64,000 nt of DNA from Henriciella sp. (GCF_029936995.1 NZ_JAPYRE010000003.1:124001-188000); one strand, 5' to 3'. Shown: positions 1 to 9,505, numbered from the stretch's first letter. The notes: generated by a model not told the origin, from the sequence alone. Program-made: numbers and translations.

Positions 1-1672
1 GCCGGATCGGTGAGGTGAAGTGGGCATAACGGGTAAGGTTCAGCCCGAAGTGGCCGAGATTTTCAGGGTCATAGACAGCCTGTGCCTGAGACCGCAGGAC
101 CATCTCGGAGACAGCTTCGGCATGGTCGGCATCTCGCGTATCTGCCATGAGCCGGTTGAAACGGCTTGTTTGTGGGCGCTCGCCCACAGGCCATTTGATG
201 TCGATGGTCTGAAGGAAATCGGCCAAAGCAGCAATTTTTGCATCAGACGGCTGGTCGTGAACCCGGTAGAGCAGGGGGGCACCCTGTTCTTCCAGGGTTT
301 CAGCAGCGGCCACGTTGGCCTGGATCATGAACTCTTCGATTAGCTTGTGCGCGTCAAAGCGTTCTTTTTCCACGATGGCTTTGACTTTTCCATCCTCACC
401 AATTTCGACTTTCTTCTCGGGCATGTCGAGATCGAGCGGTGCACGCTTTGCGCGTGCTTTGCCCAGCGCCTCATATGCGCCCCAGAGCGGCCTCAGGACA
501 GAATCCAGAAGAGGCTCACCCGCTCCCCCGGTTGTGCCGTCAATGGCCGCTTGAGCCTCTTCATAGGCGAGCTTGGCCTTGGAGCGCATCGTCCCGCGTA
601 TGAAACGGTGTGAGCGTTTCGCGCCTGACTGGTCGAATACCATTTCCACGGCCATACACGGCCGGTCTTCCAGTTCCACGAGAGAGCAGGCATCTGCTGA
701 AAGCTCGAAGGGTAGCATCGGTACGACACGATCCGGAAAATACGTCGAGTTTCCGCGCTTTTGTGCTTCCCGGTCGAGCGCCGTGCCCGGGCGCACATAT
801 GCAGCGACATCAGCGATTGCTACGATGACTTTCCAGCCGTCTTCCAGTTTCTCGGCATAAATCGCATCGTCGTGGTCCCGTGCATCGGCCGGGTCGATCG
901 TGATGAGATCGAGGCTGGTAAGATCTTCCCGGGGGCAATCCAGAGGCTTGATGGACTTTACTTCGTTCAGCACGTCATTCGGGAACTCGACGGGGATGTC
1001 ATGACCATGAATCGCCAGAAGTGATGCCGCGCGCGGGTCGTCTATACGGCCGAGAATTTCTGTTACTATGCCAAAGGCGGGCCCGTTGGGTTTGCCGGGT
1101 TTCGGGGTGGCGGTGACGAGGTCGCCATCTTTGGCCCCTTTACTGTCATTCTTGTCGACCAGCAGTGTACGCTTGTCCTTGCGGCTTGCGGGAATGATGC
1201 GTCCGCCCTTGGGATTGCTTTCGAAGCGCCCGGTCATAAGCGTTTCTTCGTCGCGTTTCTCGAAAAGCTTCAGGAGCTTGGCGTGGTACTCCCCATTGCT
1301 TTCGTTCACTTTTGCGAGACCGCGATCTCCAATGCCCGGCGCAGGGCCACGCGACTTGCCTTGATAGCCTGTATAGCGGATCGGTGGACCAAAAGCGCCT
1401 TCACGGCCAACTGCGCGGGCGATTAGCTCACCGTCTCCGTCGATCTCTTCAAAACTTATGACTCCGGTTGGAGGAGGGCGATCCGCGATGGCCCAAGCAC
1501 GTTTACCAGTGCGCTCAAGCGTTCCGTCTGATTCAAGTTCTTTCAGGATTGCTCGCAGCGCCTGTCGTTCGCGGCCTTTCACCTTCAGGCCGCGGGCAAT
1601 TTCCTGCTTGGTTGTTAGCGCAGGGTTATTTGAAATGAAGTCGAGAACAGTCTCGCGATCAGGAAAACTCAT
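1..1672 (-). CDS. rnr: Ribonuclease R, N-terminal part (runs off left edge)
   Basis: 3'-to-5' exoribonuclease of the RNase II family, which degrades structured RNA and takes part in mRNA and rRNA quality control. About 557 residues are visible from the ATG at 1672; the 3' end lies outside the window. The N-terminus looks like the winged-helix domain typical of RNase R. The catalytic signature DPADARDHDDA is at about residues 260-270, with the metal-binding aspartates intact. The last visible residues (YAHFTSPIR) are the conserved end of the RNB domain core, so the S1 domain must lie beyond base 1. It follows topA and a 43-codon gene on the same strand and is probably co-transcribed with them. 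Identity is certain; only completeness is unknown. Confidence 0.95.
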   Translation of the reverse strand, partial: MSFPDRETVLDFISNNPALTTKQEIARGLKVKGRERQALRAILKELESDGTLERTGKRAWAIADRPPPTGVISFEEIDGDGELIARAVGREGAFGPPIRYTGYQGKSRGPAPGIGDRGLAKVNESNGEYHAKLLKLFEKRDEETLMTGRFESNPKGGRIIPASRKDKRTLLVDKNDSKGAKDGDLVTATPKPGKPNGPAFGIVTEILGRIDDPRAASLLAIHGHDIPVEFPNDVLNEVKSIKPLDCPREDLTSLDLITIDPADARDHDDAIYAEKLEDGWKVIVAIADVAAYVRPGTALDREAQKRGNSTYFPDRVVPMLPFELSADACSLVELEDRPCMAVEMVFDQSGAKRSHRFIRGTMRSKAKLAYEEAQAAIDGTTGGAGEPLLDSVLRPLWGAYEALGKARAKRAPLDLDMPEKKVEIGEDGKVKAIVEKERFDAHKLIEEFMIQANVAAAETLEEQGAPLLYRVHDQPSDAKIAALADFLQTIDIKWPVGERPQTSRFNRLMADTRDADHAEAVSEMVLRSQAQAVYDPENLGHFGLNLTRYAHFTSPIR

Positions 1673-1739
1673 AGTCTCGATATAGGGGATTCTGGCACAG
1701 AATGCTTGTATTCATTCAGGTCACAGGTCCGGGAGGGCC

Positions 1740-1871
1740 CTAGATCATGGTTCCCACAAGTATGCCCATGGCAAATATGGCGGCGATCACGGATACGACC
1801 AGAACCCAGCGAACACCCTTGCCTGTTTCACCCTGCCTGGCCTCATCTGTTTCTACTTTTGGATCGGTCAT
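1740..1871 (-). CDS. Small single-span membrane protein, 43 aa
   Basis: Encodes 43 residues: a charged, hydrophilic N-terminal half (MTDPKVETDEARQGETGKG) followed by one hydrophobic segment at about residues 21-43 that reaches the C-terminus. This predicts a tail-anchored or single-pass inner-membrane peptide. The gene lies between topA and rnr on the same strand, 67 bases before the rnr start, with an AGG-type ribosome site (CGAGGT) just upstream. I do not recognise a family. Support comes from the start site, the coherent hydrophilic-then-membrane composition and the position in an operon-like gap; a chance reading frame is possible. Confidence 0.6.
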   Translation of the reverse strand: MTDPKVETDEARQGETGKGVRWVLVVSVIAAIFAMGILVGTMI

Positions 1872-1924
1872 TAGATTACCTCGTGTCTGGTTCTGAATAG
1901 CTTGCTCAATTGGCATGGCTATTC

Positions 1925-1941
1925 TGCCACGGCATGTGGCA
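1925..1941. repeat. Perfect 6-bp inverted repeat downstream of topA
   Basis: TGCCAC-GGCAT-GTGGCA can form a 6-bp hairpin with a 5-base loop, about 50 bases past the topA stop. No T-run follows in either direction, so it is not a canonical intrinsic terminator. It could act as a processing or 3'-end stability hairpin between topA and the small membrane gene. Confidence 0.35.
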
Positions 1942-1991
1942 ATTATTCATCTTATAACGGACACTTGGGGCATTTGTTCACCCAGCCAAGG

Positions 1992-4574
1992 TCACTCCTT
2001 TTTCGATGCGGCCTTGGCTGGCGCCTTTTTTTTGCTGCCTGCAGTCTTCTTTTTCTTCGTCGGCGCTTTCTTCTTCTTTGCGGGCTTCTTTGCCTTGGCA
2101 TCGATCAGCTCGATAGCGTGATCGAGAGTCACCGTATCCGGCGTTACCTCCTTTGGAAGGGTCGCATTCGTCTTGCCATGCTTCACATAAGGGCCGTAGC
2201 GACCTTCATAGACGTGGATCGGCTCATCATCAGCCGGGTGCTTGCCGAGCTTCTTGAGAGGTTTCGCAGCTGTGCGTCCGCCGCGGCCTCCATTGGCGCG
2301 CTTGTCCGCAATGAGCGTAATGGCGCGGTTGAGGCCAATATCGAATAGTTCCTCGATATTCGAGACGTTCGCGAAGGTCCGCTGGTGCTGTACATAAGGG
2401 CCATAGCGGCCAAGATTGGCCTTGATAGGCTCTCCGTCCTCTGGATGGACGCCAACTTCTCGCGGTAGCGACAGGAGTTTGAGGGCATTCTCTAGGGTCA
2501 GTGACTGCGGATCCCATCCTTTGGGCAGGCTGGTGCGTTTCGGCTTATCCTCGCCACTGGGTGTTTCGACATAGGGCCCGAAACGGCCGGTCTTCAGCAA
2601 GACCGGCTCTCCCGTGTCCGGGTGAAGCCCAAGCTCCTCGCCATCCGGGTTGATCGCGTGTTCCTTCTCACTATCGACGGAGAAGGGGCGCGTGAACTTG
2701 CACTCCGGGTAGCGAGAACAGCCGACAAAGGCACCATGACGTCCAAGCTTCAGGGAAAGCTCCCCTTCGCTACAGAGAGGACATTGGCGTGGATTGGCCT
2801 TTTCTTCGCCATTCTCGTCCTTTGTCGGGAAGACATATGGGCCGAGTGTCTCGTTGAGTGCATCGAGCACATTGGCAACGCGCAGTTCCTTGGTTTCAGA
2901 AACAGCAGCCTGAAACTGCGTCCAGAACTCCCTGAGGAATGTTTTCCAGTCGAGTTTCCCGTCAGAAATGATGTCGAGTTGTTCCTCTAGCCCGGCTGTG
3001 AAATCGTATTCGACATAACGTGCAAAAAAGTTCTCGAGAAAAGCAGTGACCAGCCGTCCCTTGTCCTCCGGGATAAGCTGCTTCTTTTCGAGCCGGACGT
3101 ACTCGCGATCTTCCAGCGTGGAGAGTGTGGAGGCGTAGGTCGAGGGCCGTCCGATACCGAGCTCTTCAAGGCGTTTAACGAGAGAAGCTTCAGTGTAACG
3201 TGGTGGCGGCTGGGTAAAATGCTGTTCAGATTTTGCCTCTACGAGATCGGCATGCTCACCTTCTTTCATTTTAGGCAGCCGATCGGCAGAATCCTCGTCA
3301 TCATCACCATCGTCACGGCCTTCTGTGTAAAGCTTGATGAAGCCCTCAAAGACGATGACCTGACCAGTTGCGCGTAGCTGGGTGCGTTTGTCCTTGGACA
3401 GGAAGTCGAGCGTGGTGCGCTCGAATTCGGCTGCCTCCATCTGCGATGCGACGGCACGGCGCCAGATCAGTGTATAGAGCTTTTTCAGGTCACCATCACC
3501 ACGATAGCTCTCAGGCCGGATACTGAAGTCAGTCGGTCGAACGGCTTCGTGCGCTTCCTGGGCATTCTTGGCCTTGGAGGAATAGCGGCGCGTTTTCTCG
3601 GGCAGATAGCGAGCCCCATAATCACTTTCAATCTGGCGGCGTGCGTCTGCATAGGCCTCTTCAGCCATGTTGACGCCGTCGGTCCGCATATAGGTGATGC
3701 GGCCTTCTTCGTAGAGTTTCTGGGCAGCCTGCATGGTGCGTTTGGCGGTAAAGCCGAGTTTGCGTGAGGCTTCCTGCTGGAGCGTGGATGTGATGAAAGG
3801 CGGTGGCGGGTTACGCCGGATCGGTTTTGATTCAACGGAGCTAACGGAGAAACCACCTGTTTTAACCGCATCAAGGGCAGCCTGTGCGGCGGTGGCATCC
3901 GGCAGGGAGAATTTTTTCAGGTTTTCGCCGTCGAGGGCATGCAGGCGGGCCTTGAAATCAGTCCCGTCTGCTGCGCGCAAGTCAGCTCCGATCGACCAGT
4001 ACTCCTGCGGCTGGAATGTCTCGATCTCGAGCTCGCGCTGACAAATGAGACGCAGGGCGACCGACTGGACGCGGCCAGCTGACCGGGAGCCCGGCAATTT
4101 GCGCCATAATACTGGCGAAAGGTTGAAGCCAACGAGATAATCCAGCGCCCGGCGTGCGAGATAAGCATCGACAAGCTCCTGGTCGATCTCCCGTGGCTGT
4201 TCCATCGCCTTGGTGACAGCATTTTTGGTAATGGCGTTGAAAACGACACGCTCAACCGGAGTATCCTTAAGCGCTTTCCTTTTCTCCAGGGCTTCAAGCA
4301 GGTGCCAGGAGATCGCCTCTCCTTCACGGTCAGGGTCAGTGGCAAGGATAAGCTTGTCGGCACTTTTTGTGGCGTCTGCAATCTCGCGGATACGACTCGC
4401 AGACTTTGAGTCTGCCTGCCAGACCATCTCGAAATCGTTGTCCGGATCTACAGAGCCATCCTTGGACGGCAGGTCCCGAACATGACCGTAAGATGCCAGG
4501 ACCTTGTAATCGCTTCCGAGATATTTGTTGATCGTCTTGGCTTTGGCAGGCGACTCAACAACAACAACTTTCAT
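1992..4574 (-). CDS. topA: DNA topoisomerase I
   Basis: Type IA topoisomerase that relaxes negative supercoils (860 aa). The Toprim domain is N-terminal, with E7 in VESPAKAKT and the D80-D82-E84 acidic cluster (ATDPDREGE). The active-site tyrosine is Y295 in ITYMRTDG. A single C4 zinc finger (CPLC...C...C) follows near residue 600. After it come three C-terminal repeats, each with GR(F/Y)GPYV, and a very lysine/alanine-rich tail of about 35 residues, as is usual for alphaproteobacterial enzymes. It lies 68 bases downstream of lptG on the same strand. The dprA neighbour common in related genomes is absent here. Confidence 0.97.
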   Translation of the reverse strand: MKVVVVESPAKAKTINKYLGSDYKVLASYGHVRDLPSKDGSVDPDNDFEMVWQADSKSASRIREIADATKSADKLILATDPDREGEAISWHLLEALEKRKALKDTPVERVVFNAITKNAVTKAMEQPREIDQELVDAYLARRALDYLVGFNLSPVLWRKLPGSRSAGRVQSVALRLICQRELEIETFQPQEYWSIGADLRAADGTDFKARLHALDGENLKKFSLPDATAAQAALDAVKTGGFSVSSVESKPIRRNPPPPFITSTLQQEASRKLGFTAKRTMQAAQKLYEEGRITYMRTDGVNMAEEAYADARRQIESDYGARYLPEKTRRYSSKAKNAQEAHEAVRPTDFSIRPESYRGDGDLKKLYTLIWRRAVASQMEAAEFERTTLDFLSKDKRTQLRATGQVIVFEGFIKLYTEGRDDGDDDEDSADRLPKMKEGEHADLVEAKSEQHFTQPPPRYTEASLVKRLEELGIGRPSTYASTLSTLEDREYVRLEKKQLIPEDKGRLVTAFLENFFARYVEYDFTAGLEEQLDIISDGKLDWKTFLREFWTQFQAAVSETKELRVANVLDALNETLGPYVFPTKDENGEEKANPRQCPLCSEGELSLKLGRHGAFVGCSRYPECKFTRPFSVDSEKEHAINPDGEELGLHPDTGEPVLLKTGRFGPYVETPSGEDKPKRTSLPKGWDPQSLTLENALKLLSLPREVGVHPEDGEPIKANLGRYGPYVQHQRTFANVSNIEELFDIGLNRAITLIADKRANGGRGGRTAAKPLKKLGKHPADDEPIHVYEGRYGPYVKHGKTNATLPKEVTPDTVTLDHAIELIDAKAKKPAKKKKAPTKKKKTAGSKKKAPAKAASKKE

Positions 4575-4642
4575 ACGGGGAACCCTCCAGAGAGCCGCGG
4601 AACTTGGGTGGACGGGAAGAGGCTGTCAACCCGGCGACAGCT

Positions 4643-5761
4643 TCATCCATCCTCCCGGTAGGCAAGAAAGGCCAGGCTGGCAAACAGTGCGAAGAGAGCC
4701 GGTGACCAAGCTGCTACGACGGGCGGTATTGCCCCGGATGAGCCAAGACTTGCGCTGAACTGCATGATGAAAAACACACCCGTTGCAGACAGCGCGCCCC
4801 CGGCTACCAGCCGGCTTGTACCGCCCAGACGGGATAGCCGGAGGCAGACAAGCGCTCCAATCAAGCCCATCGCGGTATAAAAGACGGGAATAGCCGTCAG
4901 ACCAAACAGACGAACGGCAAAACGCGATGAATCAAGTCCGGCCTGTTCGGTTTGATGGATAAATGCAGGAAGACGCCAGAAGCCAATCGTATTCGGTGAC
5001 GTAAATCGATCTAGCAGTGTATCGGGGTCCAGGTCTGTTGGGATAGCTAGACTTTCCATCCGCTCGGGTGGACTTCCCGGCACATTCTCTATCAGGTCTT
5101 CCATCTGCCAGAAGCCATTAATGATCCTGGCCTGTTCAGCATCAATGCGACGTACGAATTCAAAGCGCTGAGTAGGTTCTCCATCAACAAAGACGCGCCC
5201 TTCTTCGAGCATTTTCACATTCTCGAAGACCTGCCCGGTATCATCCACACGTTCGGCATGGATCACGACCTGTGAATTTCCGTCACCCTGGCGCAGCCAA
5301 ACATCAGTCTTGCTGGAATCCACGCGGACGCCGCCTGTAACGAGGAGTTCATTCCGCAAGGACTCAAAACGATCCGACAGACGCGCGCCCAGCGGGTTCA
5401 ATGCCATCATCGCGAAGAGGCCGAGCGCGATACAAAGCACCACGAGCGGGGCAAGGAACTGCCATGCGGACAATCCCGAGGCGCGTATGACGGAAAGCTC
5501 GGAACGTTTGTTCAATCGGCTATATGCAATCATCGCTGCGACCAGAATTCCGAATGGCAATGTCTGCTCGATCAGTCCTGGCAGCTTCATCAGGGAAAGC
5601 TGCACAGCTTTCTGCGGGGGCAGGTCGATATCCCCCCCCACGGTCCGCAGTTGTTCCACGACATCAACCAGCATGATTGTGATGATAAAGAGTGAAAGGA
5701 CGAGCATGAGCCCCGTCAGACACTGGACAAAGATATATCGCTGGATCCGGTTCAGGCCCAT
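4643..5761 (-). CDS. lptG: LPS export permease LptG
   Basis: Inner-membrane subunit of the LptB2FG transporter, which extracts lipopolysaccharide from the inner membrane and feeds it to the LptC-LptA bridge. The protein is 372 aa from the ATG at 5761, with the YjgP/YjgQ arrangement: N-terminal membrane helices (starting MGLNRIQRYIF), a periplasmic beta-jellyroll in the middle and C-terminal helices. A longer reading frame upstream exists, but this start abuts the lptF stop as TGATG and gives the normal family length. It is translationally coupled to lptF. Confidence 0.93.
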   Translation of the reverse strand: MGLNRIQRYIFVQCLTGLMLVLSLFIITIMLVDVVEQLRTVGGDIDLPPQKAVQLSLMKLPGLIEQTLPFGILVAAMIAYSRLNKRSELSVIRASGLSAWQFLAPLVVLCIALGLFAMMALNPLGARLSDRFESLRNELLVTGGVRVDSSKTDVWLRQGDGNSQVVIHAERVDDTGQVFENVKMLEEGRVFVDGEPTQRFEFVRRIDAEQARIINGFWQMEDLIENVPGSPPERMESLAIPTDLDPDTLLDRFTSPNTIGFWRLPAFIHQTEQAGLDSSRFAVRLFGLTAIPVFYTAMGLIGALVCLRLSRLGGTSRLVAGGALSATGVFFIMQFSASLGSSGAIPPVVAAWSPALFALFASLAFLAYREDG

Positions 5762-6867
5762 CACGTATTCTCCCTGCCGATCTGTCGCGTGACGGGGGGG
5801 TGCCATTTGAAGAAAACAAGGGAAATGACCAGAATGGTGCCGATCGGCACAAACCATTGGCCGAGATTGGCTAGAGCGATATCCTGACTGGCGGACTGTA
5901 CTGTCAGCTGAATCATGATGATGAAAAGAGCTCCAGCTGTAGCCAAGGCTATACGGCGGGAATAACCACGGCGATTGAAATCTCCGCCGAGAACTGCCGT
6001 TATGGCAATCAGGGCCATCGCGATACTTACAAGGGGTGTGGTCAGTCGTGTGTGGGATTCCGCCTGGAATTTCTTTTCATCCTGTAATTCCTGGTAATTC
6101 TTCCGGTCAATCGAAACCAGTTCGTGCAGGTAACGGTCCGAAGCTTTCAGAACGACAGCTTCTGATTCGTTCAGGAAGGGAGACAGATCAAAAGTTGATT
6201 GGTCGAAATCGAGTGTGCTCAGCGCCCCGTTCGAGTCCATTTGATGAATTTGCCCCTCCCACATCACGATGCTCGGGACCCCATCAACTTCTACAAAGCG
6301 ACCGCGCTGAGCAAGGTAATCACGAGCTTCGGCGCGATTGTCGGATATAAGCACGCCGATCAGGTCACCCCCGCGAGAGTCGCGTGCATAAACCGTCAAA
6401 TTCTCACCCGCGGAAGTGAATTGGCCGGGGCGCACAAGGGAGGATGCAAGGTCAGCCCGTGCTTCTTTCACGGTTTCACGCAAGGCCCGCTGCGCGCTGG
6501 GTTGTACCCAGAGGTTCACTCCGAGGTGAACAATCGCAGCAATAACAGCGAGACGTATTATCGGTGAGGCGATCTGCCAGCGTGTTAGGCCCGCCGCGCC
6601 GGCCACGACGATTTCGTTATCTCGGTGTAACCTGTTAAGAGACCAGACAGTTGCTACAAAAATCGCCAGCGGAGTTAGCAGTGCAACGACTTGTGGCGCG
6701 CCAAGAGCAATTACATAAAAATAGACCAGTGCGGACTGACGATTTTCAACAATTAGGTCAGTCTGCGAAAGGCCTTGAGCAAGAATGGCGAGAAGGGTCA
6801 GCCCGCCAATGATTATGACGACAGAGCGAAAAACCTGTTTGAAGAGATAGCTCTGTATGCGTTTCAT
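5761..6867 (-). CDS. lptF: LPS export permease LptF
   Basis: Partner of LptG in the LPS exporter (368 aa). It begins MKRIQSYLFKQ, typical of LptF, has the same helices-jellyroll-helices layout and ends in a charged tail. Its TGA shares a base with the lptG ATG. It is the first gene of a minus-strand run (lptF-lptG, then topA) and is divergent from pepA, an arrangement common in Proteobacteria. F rather than G is assigned from gene order and the N-terminus. Confidence 0.92.
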   Translation of the reverse strand: MKRIQSYLFKQVFRSVVIIIGGLTLLAILAQGLSQTDLIVENRQSALVYFYVIALGAPQVVALLTPLAIFVATVWSLNRLHRDNEIVVAGAAGLTRWQIASPIIRLAVIAAIVHLGVNLWVQPSAQRALRETVKEARADLASSLVRPGQFTSAGENLTVYARDSRGGDLIGVLISDNRAEARDYLAQRGRFVEVDGVPSIVMWEGQIHQMDSNGALSTLDFDQSTFDLSPFLNESEAVVLKASDRYLHELVSIDRKNYQELQDEKKFQAESHTRLTTPLVSIAMALIAITAVLGGDFNRRGYSRRIALATAGALFIIMIQLTVQSASQDIALANLGQWFVPIGTILVISLVFFKWHPPVTRQIGRENT

Positions 6868-6961
6868 CGTGGGGTCAGGTGTAGTTTTTGCTTGGCGTCA
6901 CTGCCTAGCGAGTTGATTGCGACGCGTCGATGCTTAGTTTCTGCGCAAACGGAGTTTATTC

Positions 6962-8428
6962 ATGAAGATCACTTTTGCTGAACAGGCGGAAGCAGACATT
7001 TCTGCTTTCGTCATTGATGAAAACGGAAAACTGCCGGCTGCGGCGAAAGACCTGGACGAACAGTCCGGAGGGTTGCTTGCTGAAGCGATCAGCCAAAATC
7101 GGTTCACGGGTAAGGAGGGGCAGCAAACTTATGCCGTGATGCCCAAGGCTGCATCCTCCCGCCGCGTTGTTCTGATCGGTGGCGGCAAGCCCAAGGAGCG
7201 AGATGCGCGCGCGCAAGAGAAAATCGGTGCATTTCTGGTCAAATCTCAGGCCGATAGTGGCTATAAGACAATTGCCCTTTACGCTGAAGATGCGGAATTC
7301 GCAGCACGCGCCGCGCTTGGTGCAAGTCTCGCAGCGTACAGGTTTGACGACTATTTCACAAAGCTGAAAGCAGATCAGAAACCGAGTTTGAAAACGTTTA
7401 CTGTCGTCTGCCCCGACGAACGCACAGCGAAAGCGGCGTGGAAGCCGCTCGAAGCTGCCAGCGAAGGCACGAAGCTCGCTCGGGACCTTATGAACCTGCC
7501 GCCGAACATCCTCTACCCGGAAACTTTTGCGGACCGGATCAAGGAGCTGGAGAAACAGGGCCTTGAAGTCGAGATTCTTGGTGAAAAGGAAATGGAAAAG
7601 CTCGGCATGGGCGCTTTGCTTGGTGTCGGACAGGGTTCGGTGAAGGAATCCAAGCTTGCCATCATGAAGTGGAATGGCGGCAAGAAGGGTGAAGATCCGG
7701 TCGCACTATGCGGCAAAGGCGTATGTTTCGATACTGGCGGTATTTCATTGAAGCCGGGGCCGGGCATGGAAGACATGCGCGGTGACATGGGCGGCGCCGC
7801 CGCTGTAACAGGTGCCATGCTGGCGCTTGCCAAGCGTAAAGCGAAGGCAAATGTCGTTGGACTTGTTGGCCTCGTTGAGAATATGCCTGACGGCAATGCA
7901 ATCCGGCCCGGTGATATTCTCACATCTGCCTCTGGGCAGACCATCGAGGTTCTTAATACCGATGCAGAAGGTCGGCTCGTCCTGGCCGATGTGCTCTGGT
8001 ATGCGCAAGAGCACTTCAAGCCGAAGGCCATAGTCGACCTTGCTACCCTTACAGGCGCGATCGTCATTTCACTTGGCCACCATCATGCAGGCCTTTTCAC
8101 TGGTGACGATGATATTGCCGACAAGCTCACCAAAGCCGGCCTTGCCGAAGGCGAACGTGTCTGGCGTCTGCCGATGGGCAGCGAATATGATGCGCTTCTG
8201 AAGTCCCAGTTCGCAGATATGAAAAATATTGGCGGCAAGACGGCCGGGTCGATCACGGCGGCACAGTTCCTCAAGCGTTTCGTCAATGACGGTCAGGTGT
8301 GGGCACACCTCGATATCGCAGGTGTCGCCTGGATGGATGGTAACAAGTCCCCGCTCAACCCGAGCTGGAGTTCCGGCTTTGGACCGCGTCTGCTCGACCG
8401 CTGGATTGCAGACAATTACGAGAGCTGA
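6962..8428 (+). CDS. pepA: Leucyl aminopeptidase (M17)
   Basis: Cytosolic two-metal aminopeptidase that removes N-terminal residues from peptides (488 aa). All expected residues are visible: metal ligands K252, D257, D275, D334 and E336, and R338 in the family signature NTDAEGRLVL. The N-terminal macrodomain-like region covers about the first 150 residues. The start is supported by a GGAG ribosome site about 7 bases upstream. It is divergent from lptF and followed after 2 bases by holC. In some bacteria PepA also binds DNA; nothing here shows that role. Confidence 0.96.
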   Translation: MKITFAEQAEADISAFVIDENGKLPAAAKDLDEQSGGLLAEAISQNRFTGKEGQQTYAVMPKAASSRRVVLIGGGKPKERDARAQEKIGAFLVKSQADSGYKTIALYAEDAEFAARAALGASLAAYRFDDYFTKLKADQKPSLKTFTVVCPDERTAKAAWKPLEAASEGTKLARDLMNLPPNILYPETFADRIKELEKQGLEVEILGEKEMEKLGMGALLGVGQGSVKESKLAIMKWNGGKKGEDPVALCGKGVCFDTGGISLKPGPGMEDMRGDMGGAAAVTGAMLALAKRKAKANVVGLVGLVENMPDGNAIRPGDILTSASGQTIEVLNTDAEGRLVLADVLWYAQEHFKPKAIVDLATLTGAIVISLGHHHAGLFTGDDDIADKLTKAGLAEGERVWRLPMGSEYDALLKSQFADMKNIGGKTAGSITAAQFLKRFVNDGQVWAHLDIAGVAWMDGNKSPLNPSWSSGFGPRLLDRWIADNYES

Positions 8429-8430
8429 TC

Positions 8431-8901
8431 TTGAGCGGGACTGGCAAACCTGAGTGGTGGTTCTATCATCTCAAGCGCACGACGCTTGAACAGGCTGCCG
8501 GTCCTTTGCTTGAAAAATGTCTGGAACGGGGCTGGCGTGTGCTTGCCGTCAGCCCCGATATCCGTCGCCGCGGCGCGCTTGATGCGGCTTTGTGGACGTT
8601 TAATGACCAGAGTTTTCTGCCGCACGGTCAGGCTGAAGCGGCCGGGCTCGACCCGGCTAGCCAGCCTGTCCTCATTGCTGGGCAAGGCGAAAACCTGAAT
8701 GAAGCTGCAGTAGCTCTTCTCATGGATGGGGCTGAGCTGCCGGTAGATGCGCCCTATGAGCGTTGCATGGTAATGTTCGATGATGGTGATGCGCCTGTGC
8801 GCGGCAAGGCGCGTGCTCAGTACAAGGCGGCTGCCGATGCCGGCCTGACTACACGCTATTTCCAGCAGACGCCGAAAGGTGGCTGGACCGAAGCAGGTTA
8901 G
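8431..8901 (+). CDS. holC: DNA polymerase III chi subunit
   Basis: Clamp-loader accessory protein that links the polymerase III holoenzyme to SSB (156 aa). It has the chi-type layout: a WWFYHL beta strand, a helix (TLEQAAGPLLEKCLERGWR), and later a LDAALWTF segment and a SFLPHG motif. It uses a TTG start 2 bases after the pepA stop, and pepA-holC is a common pair in Proteobacteria. Translation is probably coupled to pepA. Confidence 0.9.
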   Translation: MSGTGKPEWWFYHLKRTTLEQAAGPLLEKCLERGWRVLAVSPDIRRRGALDAALWTFNDQSFLPHGQAEAAGLDPASQPVLIAGQGENLNEAAVALLMDGAELPVDAPYERCMVMFDDGDAPVRGKARAQYKAAADAGLTTRYFQQTPKGGWTEAG

Positions 8902-8904
8902 GAC

Positions 8905-8922
8905 ACCTTGGCACTGCAAGGT
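8905..8922. repeat. Perfect 6-bp inverted repeat after holC
   Basis: ACCTTG-GCACTG-CAAGGT begins 4 bases past the holC stop and can form a 6-bp hairpin. No T-run follows, so it may be a 3'-end stabilising hairpin or a factor-dependent terminator rather than an intrinsic one. It lies upstream of the candidate ndk promoter. Confidence 0.35.
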
Positions 8923-8947
8923 CAACGTGGTTCCGTGATAGCAGCTG

Positions 8948-8976
8948 TTGCCCCGTGCCACGCGCCCGGCTATAGG
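8948..8976 (+). promoter_or_regulatory. Candidate sigma-70-type promoter of ndk
   Basis: TTGCCC at 8948-8953, a 17-base spacer and TATAGG at 8971-8976 give a plausible -35/-10 pair. Transcription would start about 40 bases before the ndk ATG. Assigned by eye only. Confidence 0.4.
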
Positions 8977-9019
8977 CCGCGCCAGAACCATCCCACATGC
9001 TTATACGAAGGAGCCTTTC

Positions 9020-9442
9020 ATGGCGATCCAACGCACTTTTTCCATTATCAAGCCGGACGCCACAGAGCGTAATCTGACCGGGGCGATCAATGCCGTCTTC
9101 GAAAAGGCCGGCCTTCGCATCATTGGTCAGCGCCGTATCAAGATGACCCGCGAGCAGGCCGAGCGTTTCTACGCTGTTCACAAGGAGCGTCCGTTCTTCG
9201 GAGAGCTTGTTGACTTCATGACGTCCGGCCCGGTCGTCGTTCAGATTCTTGAGGGCGAGAATGCTGTAAAGGCTCACCGCGATGTCATGGGGGCTACAAA
9301 CCCTGAAGATGCCGCTGAAGGCACTGTCCGCAAGCTCTATGCGAAATCCATCGGTGAGAACTCGGTTCACGGTTCAGATAGTGAGGAGAATGCTGATCTC
9401 GAAATCCGTCAGTTCTTCTCCGAGGCTGAGATCGTCGGCTAG
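9020..9442 (+). CDS. ndk: Nucleoside diphosphate kinase
   Basis: Transfers the gamma phosphate from ATP to NDPs to balance nucleotide pools (140 aa). The phospho-acceptor is H117 in the signature NSVHGSDS; the N-terminal strand is [10 protein letters not shown]. The ATG at 9020 is chosen because it gives the normal family length and has a GAAGGAG ribosome site 6 bases upstream; in-frame sequence further upstream is not conserved. It has its own candidate promoter and a strong terminator, so it is probably monocistronic. Confidence 0.97.
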   Translation: MAIQRTFSIIKPDATERNLTGAINAVFEKAGLRIIGQRRIKMTREQAERFYAVHKERPFFGELVDFMTSGPVVVQILEGENAVKAHRDVMGATNPEDAAEGTVRKLYAKSIGENSVHGSDSEENADLEIRQFFSEAEIVG

Positions 9443-9471
9443 GTGATCGAATCCTCACTGCCCAAAGCGAA

Positions 9472-9505
9472 TAAGCCCTTGTCCGCTCAGGATGAGGGCT
9501 TTTTT
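9472..9505 (+). terminator. Intrinsic terminator of ndk
   Basis: AAGCCCT (9473-9479) pairs with AGGGCT(T) at 9495-9501 and is followed by a run of Ts to 9505. The second arm and T-run lie inside the 3' end of the convergent purN gene, so the element doubles as purN coding sequence. Confidence 0.8.

Noticed and set aside
1915-2121. Plus-strand frame with a Phe-rich hydrophobic stretch
   Set aside because: It is the antisense of the lysine-rich topA tail (AAA/AAG codons read as TTT/CTT), not a gene.
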